Below, in pieces: positions 7,477 through 17,318 of a stretch of DNA of 64,000 nucleotides (position 1 is its first letter; every line of letters begins with the position of its first letter). Below the pieces are notes generated by a model that was not told where the DNA came from, made no database searches, and saw only the letters and a program-made list of their open reading frames with translations. The DNA comes from Flavobacterium sp. UGB4466. Its GTDB lineage: Bacteria > Bacteroidota > Bacteroidia > Flavobacteriales > Flavobacteriaceae. Position numbers and translations under genes: made by a program. The DNA is taken from positions 1 through 64,000 of the forward strand of contig NZ_CAGKLC010000018.1 of NCBI RefSeq assembly GCF_903469665.1. The letters are read 5' to 3'.

Positions 7477-8130
7477 ATGGAGAAAGAACAACTAATACAA
7501 ATACTAATCTATTTCCACGCCCTGCTTGGCGCTATTGCACTTGTTTCGGGATTCATCTCGTTAGTCTCTCAAAAAGGGAAAAACACGCATAAAAAACTGG
7601 GAAAACTCTTTTATTACACCATGCTTCTGTCGGCCATAAGCGCCATGATTATTTCGGTACTGCCCCAACATCAAAGTCCGTTTTTATTTTCAATCGGAAT
7701 TTTTAGTTCCTATTTTGTACTAACCGGCTACAGGGCTTTACGCTTTAAAAAAAGCGATGTAAACCTTAAAAACGACAAAATCATTTCGGGAATTATGCTC
7801 GTTACGGGGCTTGTAATGATCCTGTACAATCCGTTAATAAATCAATCTATCAATATTGTTTTAACCGCTTTTGGCCTCGTTGGACTGTTTTTTTCAAGCA
7901 GGGATTTAATGCTTTTTAAAAATAAAACCAGACTAAAAACTGTGTGGCTAAAATTGCATTTAGGAAAAATGCTTGGCGGTTATATCTCCGCCACCACCGC
8001 TTTTGTAGTTGTAAATGAATTTTTTCCTGGTTTTTACGGTTGGTTTATCCCCGGAACAATAGGAGCATTTTATATTGTGTACTGGATGAGAAATGTCGAT
8101 AAAAAACAAACCGCAGTAAGAATAGAATAG
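7477..8130 (+). CDS. DUF2306-like integral membrane protein
   Basis: A 217-aa protein with about six to seven hydrophobic segments. The first (FHALLGAIALVSGFISL), followed by KGKNTHKKLGKLFYYTML, fits the H-x3-G / KG-x3-H-x3-G pattern of DUF2306-type membrane proteins. Function of the family is unknown. It lies in a + strand series of unrelated small genes and is not obviously in an operon. Confidence 0.65.
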   Translation: MEKEQLIQILIYFHALLGAIALVSGFISLVSQKGKNTHKKLGKLFYYTMLLSAISAMIISVLPQHQSPFLFSIGIFSSYFVLTGYRALRFKKSDVNLKNDKIISGIMLVTGLVMILYNPLINQSINIVLTAFGLVGLFFSSRDLMLFKNKTRLKTVWLKLHLGKMLGGYISATTAFVVVNEFFPGFYGWFIPGTIGAFYIVYWMRNVDKKQTAVRIE

Positions 8131-8195
8131 AATTATTGTCGAAAGAGGAAAGAAGAAAGAGCAAAGAAGAGAGATAATTTACTCCTTAAACTAAG

Positions 8196-9098
8196 ATGAA
8201 AAAACGCATAACATATCAAATTGATTCTTTTACAAAAGAAAAATTCAAAGGAAACCCGGCAGGAGTTGTCGTAAATGCAGACGGAATGAGTGACTACGAG
8301 ATGCAACAAATTGCCAGGGAATTAAACAACTCCGAAACAGCATTTCTTTTCGCTCCTGATGGTCCTGACTGTGATGGCATTATACGCTACTTTACCCCAA
8401 ATACCGAAGTTCCTATTTGCGGACACGCTACAATTGCAGCAATGTATGCAAAAGCCATCGAAGAAAAGTTAGACTCCTGTATTTTAAGATACAAAACAAA
8501 AATTGGTATTCTACCATTTGAAATCATTCGGAAAAATGATGATTATCAAGTTGTGATGACGCAGGGAAGTTTTGAACTTAGCGCCCCTTTTAATGAAACG
8601 ATCGCGCAAAAAATGATAACTGCTTTAGGTCTTGAAAAATGGGAAATCGATGAAAAATGTCCGATTCAGATTGCTTCCACAGGCCATTCTAAAGTAATGA
8701 TCGGCATCAAAAGCAGAGCAACACTAAACGCTTTAACGCCTAACTATACTGCTCTGGCCAGCTTAAGTAAAGAGATCAACTGCAATGGTTATTTTGTTTT
8801 TACCTTTGATTCGGATGATACAACTATTTTGACCTATGGTCGTATGTTTGCCCCCGGAATTGGCATAAACGAAGATCCTGTTACCGGAAACGCAAACGGA
8901 CCTTTGGGCGGCTATTTGATTCAAAACAAAATTGTTCCTTTTACTGGTACTGAATTTCAATTTAACGGAAGACAAGGTGAAAAAATAGATCGATTGGGAG
9001 TCCTACAGGTTAAAGTTACAATTGCCGATAATACCCCACAATTGATTCAGATAAAAGGTGATGCCGTTGCCGCTTTCAGGACTGAAATAGAAATTTAA
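8196..9098 (+). CDS. PhzF-family isomerase/epimerase
   Basis: A 300-aa protein of normal PhzF length. The N-terminal half has the family signature FKGNPAGVVV, then RELNNSETAF with the catalytic Glu (E47) and YFTPNTEVPICGHATIA. The second half carries the matching FAPGIGINEDPVTGNANGPLGGYL motif. PhzF proteins have a diaminopimelate-epimerase-like fold; most are not involved in phenazine synthesis, and no phenazine genes are present, so the substrate is unknown. A GNAT gene follows 39 bases downstream and may be co-transcribed. Confidence 0.9.
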   Translation: MKKRITYQIDSFTKEKFKGNPAGVVVNADGMSDYEMQQIARELNNSETAFLFAPDGPDCDGIIRYFTPNTEVPICGHATIAAMYAKAIEEKLDSCILRYKTKIGILPFEIIRKNDDYQVVMTQGSFELSAPFNETIAQKMITALGLEKWEIDEKCPIQIASTGHSKVMIGIKSRATLNALTPNYTALASLSKEINCNGYFVFTFDSDDTTILTYGRMFAPGIGINEDPVTGNANGPLGGYLIQNKIVPFTGTEFQFNGRQGEKIDRLGVLQVKVTIADNTPQLIQIKGDAVAAFRTEIEI

Positions 9099-9137
9099 CA
9101 ATACCTTTTCAACTCCTTAATTCACTCCAAAATTACG

Positions 9138-9569
9138 ATGGAAATAACAGCCTTCCGAAAAAGCGACTACGAACCTTTAAGAACTTTATTCTTAAACGAA
9201 AGACGGCGTACTTTTTCGTGGCTTGACCCTTCTGAATTTCAATTAAAAGATTTTGACCGCGATACCAGAGGAGAACTGATTTTGGTCGCAAGACATCATG
9301 AAGTTCCAATTGGGTTTATTTCGATCTGGATGAAGAACTATTTCGTTCACCATTTGTATGTTGACGAACAGCATCAGGGCGAAGGTATAGGAACCGAATT
9401 ATTGAAAGCGGCAATCCAAAAAACAAAACTGCCCATCCGATTAAAATGTTTAGAAAACAACACCAAAGCCGTCGCTTTCTATCTCAAAAAAGGCTTTTTT
9501 GCTACCGAAAGAGGACAATCAGAACACGGAGGTTATATTTTGTTTGAACTGATAGGGAGTATAAAATAA
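9138..9569 (+). CDS. GNAT-family N-acetyltransferase
   Basis: A 143-aa single GNAT domain. The acetyl-CoA binding motif A is VHHLYVDEQHQGEGIGTELL (Q/RxxGxG/A form), followed by NTKAVAFYLKKGF. Length and layout are typical. The substrate is unknown. It follows phzF closely and faces the convergent M14 peptidase. Confidence 0.85.
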   Translation: MEITAFRKSDYEPLRTLFLNERRRTFSWLDPSEFQLKDFDRDTRGELILVARHHEVPIGFISIWMKNYFVHHLYVDEQHQGEGIGTELLKAAIQKTKLPIRLKCLENNTKAVAFYLKKGFFATERGQSEHGGYILFELIGSIK

Positions 9570-9609
9570 AACGCGAAAGAAAATATCTCCCGGGCATTTT
9601 TTGGACATC

Positions 9610-9656
9610 AAAAAAAAAAAAAATTCCGCTCTTCAAAAAAAACTTGAAGAGCGGAA
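9610..9656 (-). terminator. Rho-independent terminator of the M14 peptidase gene
   Basis: TTCCGCTCTTCAA and TTGAAGAGCGGAA form a perfect 13-bp stem. On the minus strand it is followed by a run of 13-14 T. Confidence 0.9.
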
Positions 9657-9673
9657 ATAAAGCTTTTAGTTTC

Positions 9674-12181
9674 TTAACGTACCAGGAAAAGAGCATTGCT
9701 AAACAGTAAAACTCCATTTTCCCAAAAACCTCTGAAAAGCGGGTTATCCATCATATAAATTACGGTCCCGTCCCCTCTTTTGTCTACCGCAAAACTTACC
9801 GTTTCGTTCAATTTTTTTCTAATATCGTTGCCTACAAATCCATAGCTCAAATAATCTTTCGGAATGTACGCCACATTGATGGCCTTTTTTAGTAATGAGA
9901 ACGATCTTTCGTTACTTTTAAGACTGAAATACGTATTTCCTAAGCCGAAAGCCATTGGATAGGTTTTGTCCAGTTTATTTTCGATAATGGCACCGGGAAT
10001 CGAACCCGAGATTTCTCTTCGCTCAGAACCTTCAAAGTCCAGAAAACGCTTTTTAAGTTCGATCTCTTTCTCTTCTTTTTCTGATTTTTCTTTATCTTCT
10101 TTACTTGCAAACAAACTCAGAGCGTAGCCATCACGGTCCTGAAACAATGAAATTGCATTGGCCATGGCAATAACTTTTCCGCCATTTTTCACCCATTCAT
10201 CGATTTGTTTTTTCTGATCTTCCACCAGGTCATAGCTACCATCTGAAAGAATCAAAGTATTATAGTTGTACAATTTAACTCTGTTTAAATTTGCCGTTTC
10301 TACAATACTCACCGGATAAGCAACGGTTTCATCCAGATAAAACCATGTCGCTCCAAACTCGGTTGAAACTACTCCTTTTCCGGACAACATTAGTATTTTT
10401 GGCGCTTTAAGTAGCGTAAAATTCTCCCCTCCGATATCTTTAGAATTAGTCGAAAATCCTGTACTGATAAAACTAAAATCGGTTTTGACTTTGATAATAT
10501 TGCTGACTGTCTTTTCAAAATCAGTAATTTTTGGATTATCGGCTTTGCTGATAATTAGTCCTCCCGGCTCGACCGTAACAGTTCCGAAAACTGCTTTTTT
10601 CATGGCCGAACGAACTTTAATTCCCGCCTGATGCAGCAAAGAAACAACCTGTGCCGACGTTCTGTTATTCCACGGAACATAAAAAGCGTAAACGGATTCC
10701 GGGATGTTTTTTTCTGCAGACTCGATTTTATTCTTTGTTTTAATCGGAACACTATTTTTAACCGCATAACCGTCAACACCATAAGCTAAAGGAAGTGCCC
10801 AGGCGGTAATATCATACGATAAACTGTCATTTAATTTTTGATTGGGCTCAAACAACACCTGTGTTAAAACCGATCTTGGCTGATCTGCTTTAATAATCAA
10901 ATCATTAGGCTCAATTTTAAAACTCTCGTTCTTCTTAGTTTGATAATGAAATCCGGAGGCGCTTCCGGAAGCATCCGCGTAACTAAATTCAACATCATTC
11001 TTTTGAAGCAGCTCCACCAGCTGTTCCAATTTAGGATTATTTTTCAAAACATACGTATTGTAAACCCCTTTTGCTTTTTTACGGGCATTGATATGAAAAT
11101 CTCTAAAACCTTTCAGCAATACTTCTTTTTGCGAGGCGGCACTTTCTACCACGGTCAAAACTGCAGCTGCATGCTGTGTCAAGCGATCTTTTATGGTAAC
11201 ATTAGAGCCGTTTTCCATGGTTACTTCACGTCCTGCACCTATTCCGCCTTTTTCCAGCGTAAGACCTACGGCGCCATTATAGGTTGGATAGGTATCCCCG
11301 TAACTAGGATAAAACAAATCAAATCGTTCTCTGGTATTGTACATCCAGTTTTCCTTGTCAAACTTCTGCGAGATATTTTTACCTAAAACCGTATAAAAAT
11401 CCTTCTGATATTGTTCAATAAATTCATGCAGAGGTTCTGCCGCCGGGGGGAAAAAATAAGGTGAATTGTAACTCATTTCATGCACATCGGTATGTACCTG
11501 TGGCATCCATTGATTGTACAATTTAATGCGCTGCTGCGATTCAATTTGTGTCTGCCAGGCCCAGTCGCGGTTCAAATCAAAAAGATAATGATTGTATCTT
11601 CCACCCGGCCAGACTTCCATATGCTCTCTGTCATACAAACCCGGATGTGTTTTTTTTCCGGAGATTTCTCGCAGCCAGTTTCCATATCGCGAATAACCGT
11701 CGGGATTGATGCACGGATCGAGAATTACAATGGTATTTTTGAGCCATTGTTTTGTGGCTTCATTTGAAGGATTCAAAAGTTCGTAGGCCACGGTTAAGGC
11801 ACTTTCGGTTCCGGCAAATTCGTTTCCGTGAACATTAAAACTCAGCCAGACAATAATTTTATTTTCAACTCCACTTGTTTTTTTATCTGATAGTCCAATG
11901 GCAGCTAAATTATTGTTTCTGATTTGTTCCAGATTTGCCAAATTTTCGGGAGTCGAAATATAATAAACATTCAGATCCCGCTGTTCGTTGGTTGCGCCGT
12001 ATTTTTGTTTTTTGATCGACTGCGATTGTTCCGTCAGGTATTTAAAATACTCTTCGACCTGATGGTAATAACTAATTTGTTTTCCGTAATTCGGAATAAA
12101 TTCTGAAGGTGCTTTTAATTGTGCAAAGGCAGAAAAAGTAATGGTTAACAGCAGAACTGCTACAAAGAATATTTTCTTCAT
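9674..12181 (-). CDS. Exported M14-family zinc carboxypeptidase
   Basis: An 835-aa protein with a signal peptide (MKKIFFVAVLLLTITFSAFAQ). The peptidase M14 domain spans about 40-340: zinc ligands H118 and E121 in NVHGNEFAG, a further His in the VHTDVHEM segment (H230/H233), FDLNRDW (~R205) for substrate binding, and a candidate catalytic Glu in LTLEKGG. The C-terminal half (~560-700) resembles a ThuA/glutamine-amidotransferase-like fold (ILMLSGKGV ... TLILSDGSY ... WVKNGGKVIAMANA). It probably degrades peptides in the periplasm or outside the cell. No T9SS tail is present. It is a single-gene unit with a strong terminator. Confidence 0.88.
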   Translation of the reverse strand: MKKIFFVAVLLLTITFSAFAQLKAPSEFIPNYGKQISYYHQVEEYFKYLTEQSQSIKKQKYGATNEQRDLNVYYISTPENLANLEQIRNNNLAAIGLSDKKTSGVENKIIVWLSFNVHGNEFAGTESALTVAYELLNPSNEATKQWLKNTIVILDPCINPDGYSRYGNWLREISGKKTHPGLYDREHMEVWPGGRYNHYLFDLNRDWAWQTQIESQQRIKLYNQWMPQVHTDVHEMSYNSPYFFPPAAEPLHEFIEQYQKDFYTVLGKNISQKFDKENWMYNTRERFDLFYPSYGDTYPTYNGAVGLTLEKGGIGAGREVTMENGSNVTIKDRLTQHAAAVLTVVESAASQKEVLLKGFRDFHINARKKAKGVYNTYVLKNNPKLEQLVELLQKNDVEFSYADASGSASGFHYQTKKNESFKIEPNDLIIKADQPRSVLTQVLFEPNQKLNDSLSYDITAWALPLAYGVDGYAVKNSVPIKTKNKIESAEKNIPESVYAFYVPWNNRTSAQVVSLLHQAGIKVRSAMKKAVFGTVTVEPGGLIISKADNPKITDFEKTVSNIIKVKTDFSFISTGFSTNSKDIGGENFTLLKAPKILMLSGKGVVSTEFGATWFYLDETVAYPVSIVETANLNRVKLYNYNTLILSDGSYDLVEDQKKQIDEWVKNGGKVIAMANAISLFQDRDGYALSLFASKEDKEKSEKEEKEIELKKRFLDFEGSERREISGSIPGAIIENKLDKTYPMAFGLGNTYFSLKSNERSFSLLKKAINVAYIPKDYLSYGFVGNDIRKKLNETVSFAVDKRGDGTVIYMMDNPLFRGFWENGVLLFSNALFLVR

Positions 12182-12557
12182 AAATAATTTTGTTTTAGAT
12201 GGTTGGTTAAAAATAACAATTAACTTAATCCCTTTTCTAAAATCACCAGGAATATTATCATTTTACAGAAGCTATTTCGCAATTTAGCTTACTATTAAAA
12301 ATTGTTCTGCTTCTTTTCTTTCGGGATTAAATCTGTATTTTTGTTCATCAAAAAAACAGCCTGTTACAATTTAAAAGAACAGTCCGCAGCAAACTGCAAA
12401 AATACATCTGATGAAATGAAAATAGAAACTCATACGATAAACAATACCCGAATATAAAGTATAAAAGACTTTTCAACTAAACAAGATTCTCTTTGTAATT
12501 CCTATTTTTACTCCATCAAAACCAAATCAAAAAAGACAAATACCCCAAAACTCTATT
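12182..12557. other. Divergent intergenic region
   Basis: This is 376 bp between the M14 gene and the membrane-protein gene. A TATTTTTG word at 12336-12343 fits the -7 consensus on the + strand but has no TTG box at the right distance. I see no repeat, RNA or ORF. Confidence 0.4.
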
Positions 12558-13343
12558 ATGGAAGAAACAGCAATTGAAAAATCAGTTTTTGAAGAAGTAC
12601 CAACCGAAAAAATCTATACCGACAACGCAATCCGTGTTGGCACTTTCTTAGGAGGACCTTTGGTTGCGGGGTATTTTTTAGCGGAGAATTTTAAGGTTTT
12701 TGGTGATTCCGGCAAAGCTAAAAGAACCTGGATTATAACCATACTTGCAACTATTTTTATCTTTGCCCTGATATTCTTAATTCCGGAACACATCAGTGCT
12801 AAGATTCCAAATATCGTTTTCCCTTTAATTTATATGGCAATTGCCACTTATTTCACCAAAGAATATCAGGAAAAACAAATTAGCAAACACCTCGAAAATG
12901 GCGGCGAACATTTTGCCTGGCCGAGAATCATTCTCATTTCGGTTATTGGTATTTCGGTTCTTCTTGGCGGAATATTCAGTATTGCCTTTTTAACCGAAAC
13001 AGCAAACGGAGGCCTCACAGAGTCAACTAAAAAATATGGCATTATGAATCATGAAATTGCCTATCAAAGCAATATTAATGAAAACGAAGCCGATAAAATT
13101 GCTGAGGCCCTTCAAAAAACAAACTTTTTTGATGATGCCATAACCAAGTATGTTTACTTAGAACAAATCAATAACAACTACGAAATCTCTATTTCATGCA
13201 ACGAATCGGTTAAAGACGACCCGTCGACCGTTGAGCCTTTTGTTGTATTAAGAAACGATATACAAAAATATTTCCCACACCATAAAATCATTCTGAAACT
13301 TGTAGTGAATGATCTCGACAATGTGGTCAAAAGAATTGAGTAG
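12558..13343 (+). CDS. Membrane protein of unknown function
   Basis: A 261-aa protein with an acidic N-terminal tail, about four hydrophobic segments (roughly residues 25-45, 55-77, 80-98, 118-145) and a soluble C-terminal domain of ~110 residues. I do not recognise the family. The C-terminal domain has the alternation of a small alpha/beta fold (NEADKIAEALQKTNFFD...). A tandem repeat follows the gene. Confidence 0.55.
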   Translation: MEETAIEKSVFEEVPTEKIYTDNAIRVGTFLGGPLVAGYFLAENFKVFGDSGKAKRTWIITILATIFIFALIFLIPEHISAKIPNIVFPLIYMAIATYFTKEYQEKQISKHLENGGEHFAWPRIILISVIGISVLLGGIFSIAFLTETANGGLTESTKKYGIMNHEIAYQSNINENEADKIAEALQKTNFFDDAITKYVYLEQINNNYEISISCNESVKDDPSTVEPFVVLRNDIQKYFPHHKIILKLVVNDLDNVVKRIE

Positions 13344-13416
13344 ACCTAAGGCGCTCCTGGACTGCTCTCGCTTTGGGATATGAAATGTGATTTATAAAAT
13401 GTAAGATGCAAGCCGA

Positions 13417-13480
13417 AAATCTAACAATCTAACAATCTAATTATCTAATTGTCTAATTATCTAATTGTCTAATTATCTCC
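13417..13480. repeat. Short tandem repeat (TCTAATTATCTAATTG type)
   Basis: The unit TAATTGTCTAATTATC and shorter variants repeat about four times. It lies between the membrane-protein gene and the SRPBCC gene. Confidence 0.8.
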
Positions 13481-13525
13481 TCAATTTTGTCTCTTCACGC
13501 CCCTAACACCCTGATAATTAAACCC

Positions 13526-13533
13526 TAAATTTG
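13526..13533 (+). promoter_or_regulatory. Bacteroidota -7 element TAAATTTG
   Basis: An exact TAnnTTTG match 27 bases before the SRPBCC gene start. No TTG box lies at 17-23 bases. Confidence 0.45.
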
Positions 13534-13559
13534 TATTCTAACTTTTAAAACCTTACCCA

Positions 13560-14048
13560 ATGAGTGCTACAAATTTTACCACAGTTATAATCGTAGATCA
13601 GTCTCCACAGGAAGTTTTTGATGCCGTTACGAATGTACGCGGTTGGTGGTCTGAAGAAATCGAAGGCAATAGTGCGAAACTAAACGATGAATTTGACTAT
13701 CATTACGAAGATATCCATCGTTGTAAAGTAAAAATCACAGAAGTGATTCCGAATCAGAAAATAGTCTGGTTGGTGGAAAAAAATTACTTCAAGCTTACAG
13801 AAGATAAAACGGAATGGACAGGAACTCATCCTACTTTTGAGATTTCGGAAAAAGACGGCAAAACGGAACTTCGTTTTACTCATGTGGGTTTGGTACCGGA
13901 ATATGAATGTTTCGAAATTTGCAGAGGTGCCTGGACCAATTATATCGAAAATAGTTTGCTTAAACTAATTACAACCGGAAAAGGAGAACCAAACGCAACC
14001 GGAAAACCACAAACAGAAAACGAAAAAAAACTTTCTGAAAAAGAATAA
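13560..14048 (+). CDS. SRPBCC/AHSA1-family protein, copy 1
   Basis: A 162-aa protein with the START-like (SRPBCC) layout of AHSA1 proteins: TTVIIVDQSPQEVFDAVTN then VRGWWSEEIEG, the beta-sheet core, GKTELRFTHVGL, and a C-terminal helix WTNYIENSLLKLI. Such domains bind hydrophobic ligands or act as co-chaperone-like modules. No specific ligand can be proposed. A second AHSA1 gene lies at 19707. Confidence 0.8.
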   Translation: MSATNFTTVIIVDQSPQEVFDAVTNVRGWWSEEIEGNSAKLNDEFDYHYEDIHRCKVKITEVIPNQKIVWLVEKNYFKLTEDKTEWTGTHPTFEISEKDGKTELRFTHVGLVPEYECFEICRGAWTNYIENSLLKLITTGKGEPNATGKPQTENEKKLSEKE

Positions 14049-14119
14049 AAAATAAGCTGGAAAGCATCATTTAATTGCGATACCAACTATAATTTTCATA
14101 AATTCGTTTTACTAAAACG

Positions 14120-14548
14120 ATGACTATGAACCCTATTTTAAGAAATACATTAGCAGTTATAACAGGTCTTTTTGTTGGAAGTATTGTCAATATGGCTATC
14201 ATATTAATGAGCAGTTCTGTCATTCCACCTCCCAATGGTGCTGATGTTACAACTATGGAAGGACTAAAAGCTACTATGCATTTGTTTGAACCCAAACATT
14301 TTCTCTTCCCCTTTCTGGCGCACGCAATAGGTACGTTTGCAGGTGCGGGAACAACTGTTTTAATTGCAATCAGTAATAAAACAAAACTTGGGCTGGTTAT
14401 TGGTGCTTTCTTTTTACTTGGAGGAATTGTGAATGTGTGCTCATTGCCTTCACCGGTTTGGTTTACGATCACAGACCTTTTCTTTGCCTATATACCAACA
14501 GCGTATCTGGCTATAAAATGGTTTGCAAAGAAAGATTCTAAATCCTAA
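14120..14548 (+). CDS. Small four-helix membrane protein
   Basis: A 142-aa protein with four hydrophobic segments (about residues 8-32, 62-84, 88-108, 114-134). The start at 14120 (MTMNP) and an alternative two codons downstream are both possible. I do not recognise a family with a known role. It lies upstream of and close to the racemase gene (20 bases between stop and the preferred start), suggesting co-transcription. Confidence 0.6.
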   Translation: MTMNPILRNTLAVITGLFVGSIVNMAIILMSSSVIPPPNGADVTTMEGLKATMHLFEPKHFLFPFLAHAIGTFAGAGTTVLIAISNKTKLGLVIGAFFLLGGIVNVCSLPSPVWFTITDLFFAYIPTAYLAIKWFAKKDSKS

Positions 14549-14567
14549 AATTCCGCTTTATAAAATA

Positions 14568-15248
14568 ATGAAGAAAATTGGGCTTGTGGGAGGAATCAGC
14601 TGGGTTTCTACCATAGATTACTACAAATTTATTAACGAAGGAGTAAATAAAAAATTAGGCGGACTTCAATTTGCGGAATGTCTGATTTATTCATTAAACT
14701 TGGGTGATGTACAGGAAAAAACTTGGGCTCACTCCTATGAACTTTTATGGAATGCCTGCTTAAGTTTAAAAAACAGCGGTGTTGATGCTGTCGTTTTGTG
14801 TGCAAACACGGCACATATGTTTGCTCGTGAAATCGAAAATGAAATTGGACTACCCCTAATTCATATCGGAACGGAGACTGCAAAAGTCATTGTGAAAGAA
14901 AAAATCACAACCGTTGGACTTATAGGCACTTCATTTTCGATGGAAATGGATTTTTACAAAGATCGCCTTAAAAGTTTTGGGCTGAATGTCCTGATACCCG
15001 AAAAACAGGAAACGCGCGACTACATACAATATGTTCTAAAAGAAGAACTTGGAAGAGGAATTATCAATCCCGATTCGAGACAAAATTATATCCAAATAGC
15101 AAACGAACTAATTCTGCAAGGTGCCGAAGGTATCATTTTAGGATGTACTGAAATTCCACTATTGCTAAGTCAATCCGATTTTTCTGTTCCTGTTTTTGAC
15201 ACTACAAAAATACATTCTCAAGCAATTGTAGACTTTATACTGTCTTAA
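14568..15248 (+). CDS. Aspartate/glutamate racemase-family protein
   Basis: A 226-aa protein. MKKIGLVGGISWVSTIDYY is the typical N-terminus, so I choose the ATG at 14568 rather than the upstream in-frame ATG at 14523. The two catalytic cysteines of PLP-independent racemases are present: C78 in LCANTAH and about C193 in GCTEIPLL. The family converts L- and D-amino acids; which one cannot be read here. Confidence 0.85.
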   Translation: MKKIGLVGGISWVSTIDYYKFINEGVNKKLGGLQFAECLIYSLNLGDVQEKTWAHSYELLWNACLSLKNSGVDAVVLCANTAHMFAREIENEIGLPLIHIGTETAKVIVKEKITTVGLIGTSFSMEMDFYKDRLKSFGLNVLIPEKQETRDYIQYVLKEELGRGIINPDSRQNYIQIANELILQGAEGIILGCTEIPLLLSQSDFSVPVFDTTKIHSQAIVDFILS

Positions 15249-15317
15249 AATTAAACACTTAAGCCCGTTTAGTGCAATTAATTTCATAACTTAGTTAGCT
15301 CATTAAACTTAACTCTC

Positions 15318-15686
15318 ATGACTAAGAAAGAAATCGCCCGCGACTTTTTAAAACTCGCCGCAAACGGACATTCACACGAAGCTTTTCGTCTACATGTCGG
15401 CGAGAATTTCAAGCATCACAATGCTTATTTTAAAGGAGATGCCGAAACACTCATGCTGGCTATGGAAGAATCAACCCGAAAAAATCCCAATAAAACTTTA
15501 ACTATTCATCATATTCTGGAAGATAAAGATCTGGTCGCCGTACATTCGCACCTGAAACAAACTCCTGCTGACATTGGTTTTGCTGTCGTACATATCCTTC
15601 GTTTTGAATTGGATAAAATTGTAGAATTTTGGGATTTAGGGCAATCCATTCCTACCGAAATGATTAATGAAAATGGAATGTTCTAA
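15318..15686 (+). CDS. NTF2-like/SnoaL-type protein
   Basis: A 122-aa single-domain protein of cone-shaped NTF2/SnoaL type: an N-terminal helix (AIRDFL-like, here IARDFLKLAANG), HHNAYFKGD, HHILEDKDLVAVHSHL, and the terminal strand FAVVHILRFELDKIVEFWD. Members include small isomerases and hydrolases as well as proteins without activity, so a function cannot be assigned. Confidence 0.75.
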   Translation: MTKKEIARDFLKLAANGHSHEAFRLHVGENFKHHNAYFKGDAETLMLAMEESTRKNPNKTLTIHHILEDKDLVAVHSHLKQTPADIGFAVVHILRFELDKIVEFWDLGQSIPTEMINENGMF

Positions 15687-15757
15687 AAGAACTTTATTCT
15701 TCCGAATTCAGATTCAAAAATCTAAAGATCAAAAGTAATGTTTTAAATCTTTAAAAA

Positions 15758-16180
15758 ATGGCACAAAATAAAACCATAGAAACAGAAAACAGTGTTGCCG
15801 AATTTATCAATGCTGTCGAAGACACAACCAAAAGAAATGATGCTTTTGAACTGGTCAGACTGATGCAGGAACAAACGGGTTTCGAAGCCAAAATGTGGGG
15901 ACCAAGTATCATAGGTTTCGGCAGTTATCATTACAAATATGCCAGCGGCCGCGAAGGCGATGCTCCATTGGTGGCTTTTTCACCAAGAAAAGCCGCAATT
16001 TCACTTTATGTTTACGCATCACCTGAAAAAAGAGAGGAGCTACTCTCTAAATTTGGAAAACACAAAGCCGAAAAAGGCTGTATCTATGTCAAGAAATTAA
16101 GCGATATTGACCTCGAAATTCTTAAAAAAATGATTTCCGTATCAGTTGAGCACTTACAAGAACTATATCCCCCTCAATAA
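15758..16180 (+). CDS. DUF1801 protein, copy 2
   Basis: A 140-aa protein with the DUF1801 pattern ELVRLMQEQTGFEAKMWGPSI, then GFGSYHYKYASGREGD, FSPRKAAISLYV, and a KGCIYVKKLSDID C-terminal part. This is the subtype that binds no known cofactor. The next gene starts two bases behind its stop, so it forms a two-gene unit with the MBL-fold hydrolase. Confidence 0.8.
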   Translation: MAQNKTIETENSVAEFINAVEDTTKRNDAFELVRLMQEQTGFEAKMWGPSIIGFGSYHYKYASGREGDAPLVAFSPRKAAISLYVYASPEKREELLSKFGKHKAEKGCIYVKKLSDIDLEILKKMISVSVEHLQELYPPQ

Positions 16181-16182
16181 AA

Positions 16183-17289
16183 ATGATTACACCTTTTCTA
16201 ATTATAATTCTGATTTTAGGCCTTACACTTTACTTCTTTTTACAGCACCCGAAGTTTGGTAAAGCACCTTCAGGAGAGAGATTGGCATGGATTCAAAAAT
16301 CACCTCAATTTAAAAATGGCAAATTCGAAAATCAAAACCATACACCGGAATTAGTAGAAGGCTACGGATATCCAAGAGTATTGTATGATTTTCTCCTTAA
16401 AAAAGTAGACAGGAAGACTCCATCTGATTTAATCCCATCCATCAAAACCAATTTACTGGAACTTTCTCCAGAAAAAGAGGTGCTGATCTGGTTTGGACAT
16501 TCTTCGTATTTCATCCAGCTTGAAGGAAAACGCTTTTTAATTGACCCCGTTTTCAGCGGCAATGCCTCCCCGATTCCCGGTACCACAAAAGCATTCAAAG
16601 GAACTGATATTTACACGGTTGATGATCTTCCGGAAATTGATTATTTACTGATCACACACGATCATTATGACCATCTCGATTATGAAACCATTTTACAATT
16701 AAAGCCCAAAACCAAACAGGTAATCTGTTCTCTTGGGGTAGGTTCTCACTTTGAATTTTGGGGATTTCCAACTGAAAATATCATTGAAAAAGACTGGTTT
16801 GAAAAAATAGAACTCGATCAGAATTTAACGCTTTATACTACTCCTTCAAGGCATTTTTCGGGCAGAAGTTTTAAACGATGTAACACACTTTGGACGTCGT
16901 TTGTAGTAGAAACCAAAGGTTTTAAAATGTATTTGGGCGGCGATAGTGGTTATGACACCCATTTTAAAGAAATTGGCACTCAATTTGGCCCTTTTGACAT
17001 CGCTCTTATCGACAACGGTCAATACAATCCTGCTTGGAAATACATTCATAATTTACCCGAAGATGTTATCAAAGCTATGAAAGATCTGAATGCCAAAAGA
17101 GTATTTCCGGTGCATTCTTCTAAGTTTTCATTGGCACCGCATTCCTGGGATGAACCACTGAATAAAATAACTGAATTAAATGAGTTATCCCAAAACCCAA
17201 TTCCGTTGATTACTCCCATGATTGGAGAATTAGTGGAACTAAAAAATGAAAAACAGCAATTCCGGCAATGGTGGAAAGGCATAAAATAA
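16183..17289 (+). CDS. MBL-fold metallo-hydrolase, NAPE-PLD/UlaG-like
   Basis: A 368-aa protein with an N-terminal hydrophobic segment (residues 3-20, probable membrane anchor). The metal motif is H159-D-H161-Y-D163-H164-L-D, and GGDSGYDTHF follows. The long form with RFLIDPVFSG before the metal motif resembles N-acylphosphatidylethanolamine phospholipase D-like bacterial proteins. It could act on lipids at the inner membrane, but the substrate is inferred from family only. Confidence 0.85.
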   Translation: MITPFLIIILILGLTLYFFLQHPKFGKAPSGERLAWIQKSPQFKNGKFENQNHTPELVEGYGYPRVLYDFLLKKVDRKTPSDLIPSIKTNLLELSPEKEVLIWFGHSSYFIQLEGKRFLIDPVFSGNASPIPGTTKAFKGTDIYTVDDLPEIDYLLITHDHYDHLDYETILQLKPKTKQVICSLGVGSHFEFWGFPTENIIEKDWFEKIELDQNLTLYTTPSRHFSGRSFKRCNTLWTSFVVETKGFKMYLGGDSGYDTHFKEIGTQFGPFDIALIDNGQYNPAWKYIHNLPEDVIKAMKDLNAKRVFPVHSSKFSLAPHSWDEPLNKITELNELSQNPIPLITPMIGELVELKNEKQQFRQWWKGIK

Positions 17290-17318
17290 CCCGCATTCTT
17301 CAATTAATAAAATAAAAA

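Noticed and set aside
14071..14472. 133-aa minus-strand ORF opposite the small membrane protein
   Set aside because: It is antisense to a plausible membrane-protein gene and its protein sequence shows no coding character (low-complexity Val/Ile/Pro reading).
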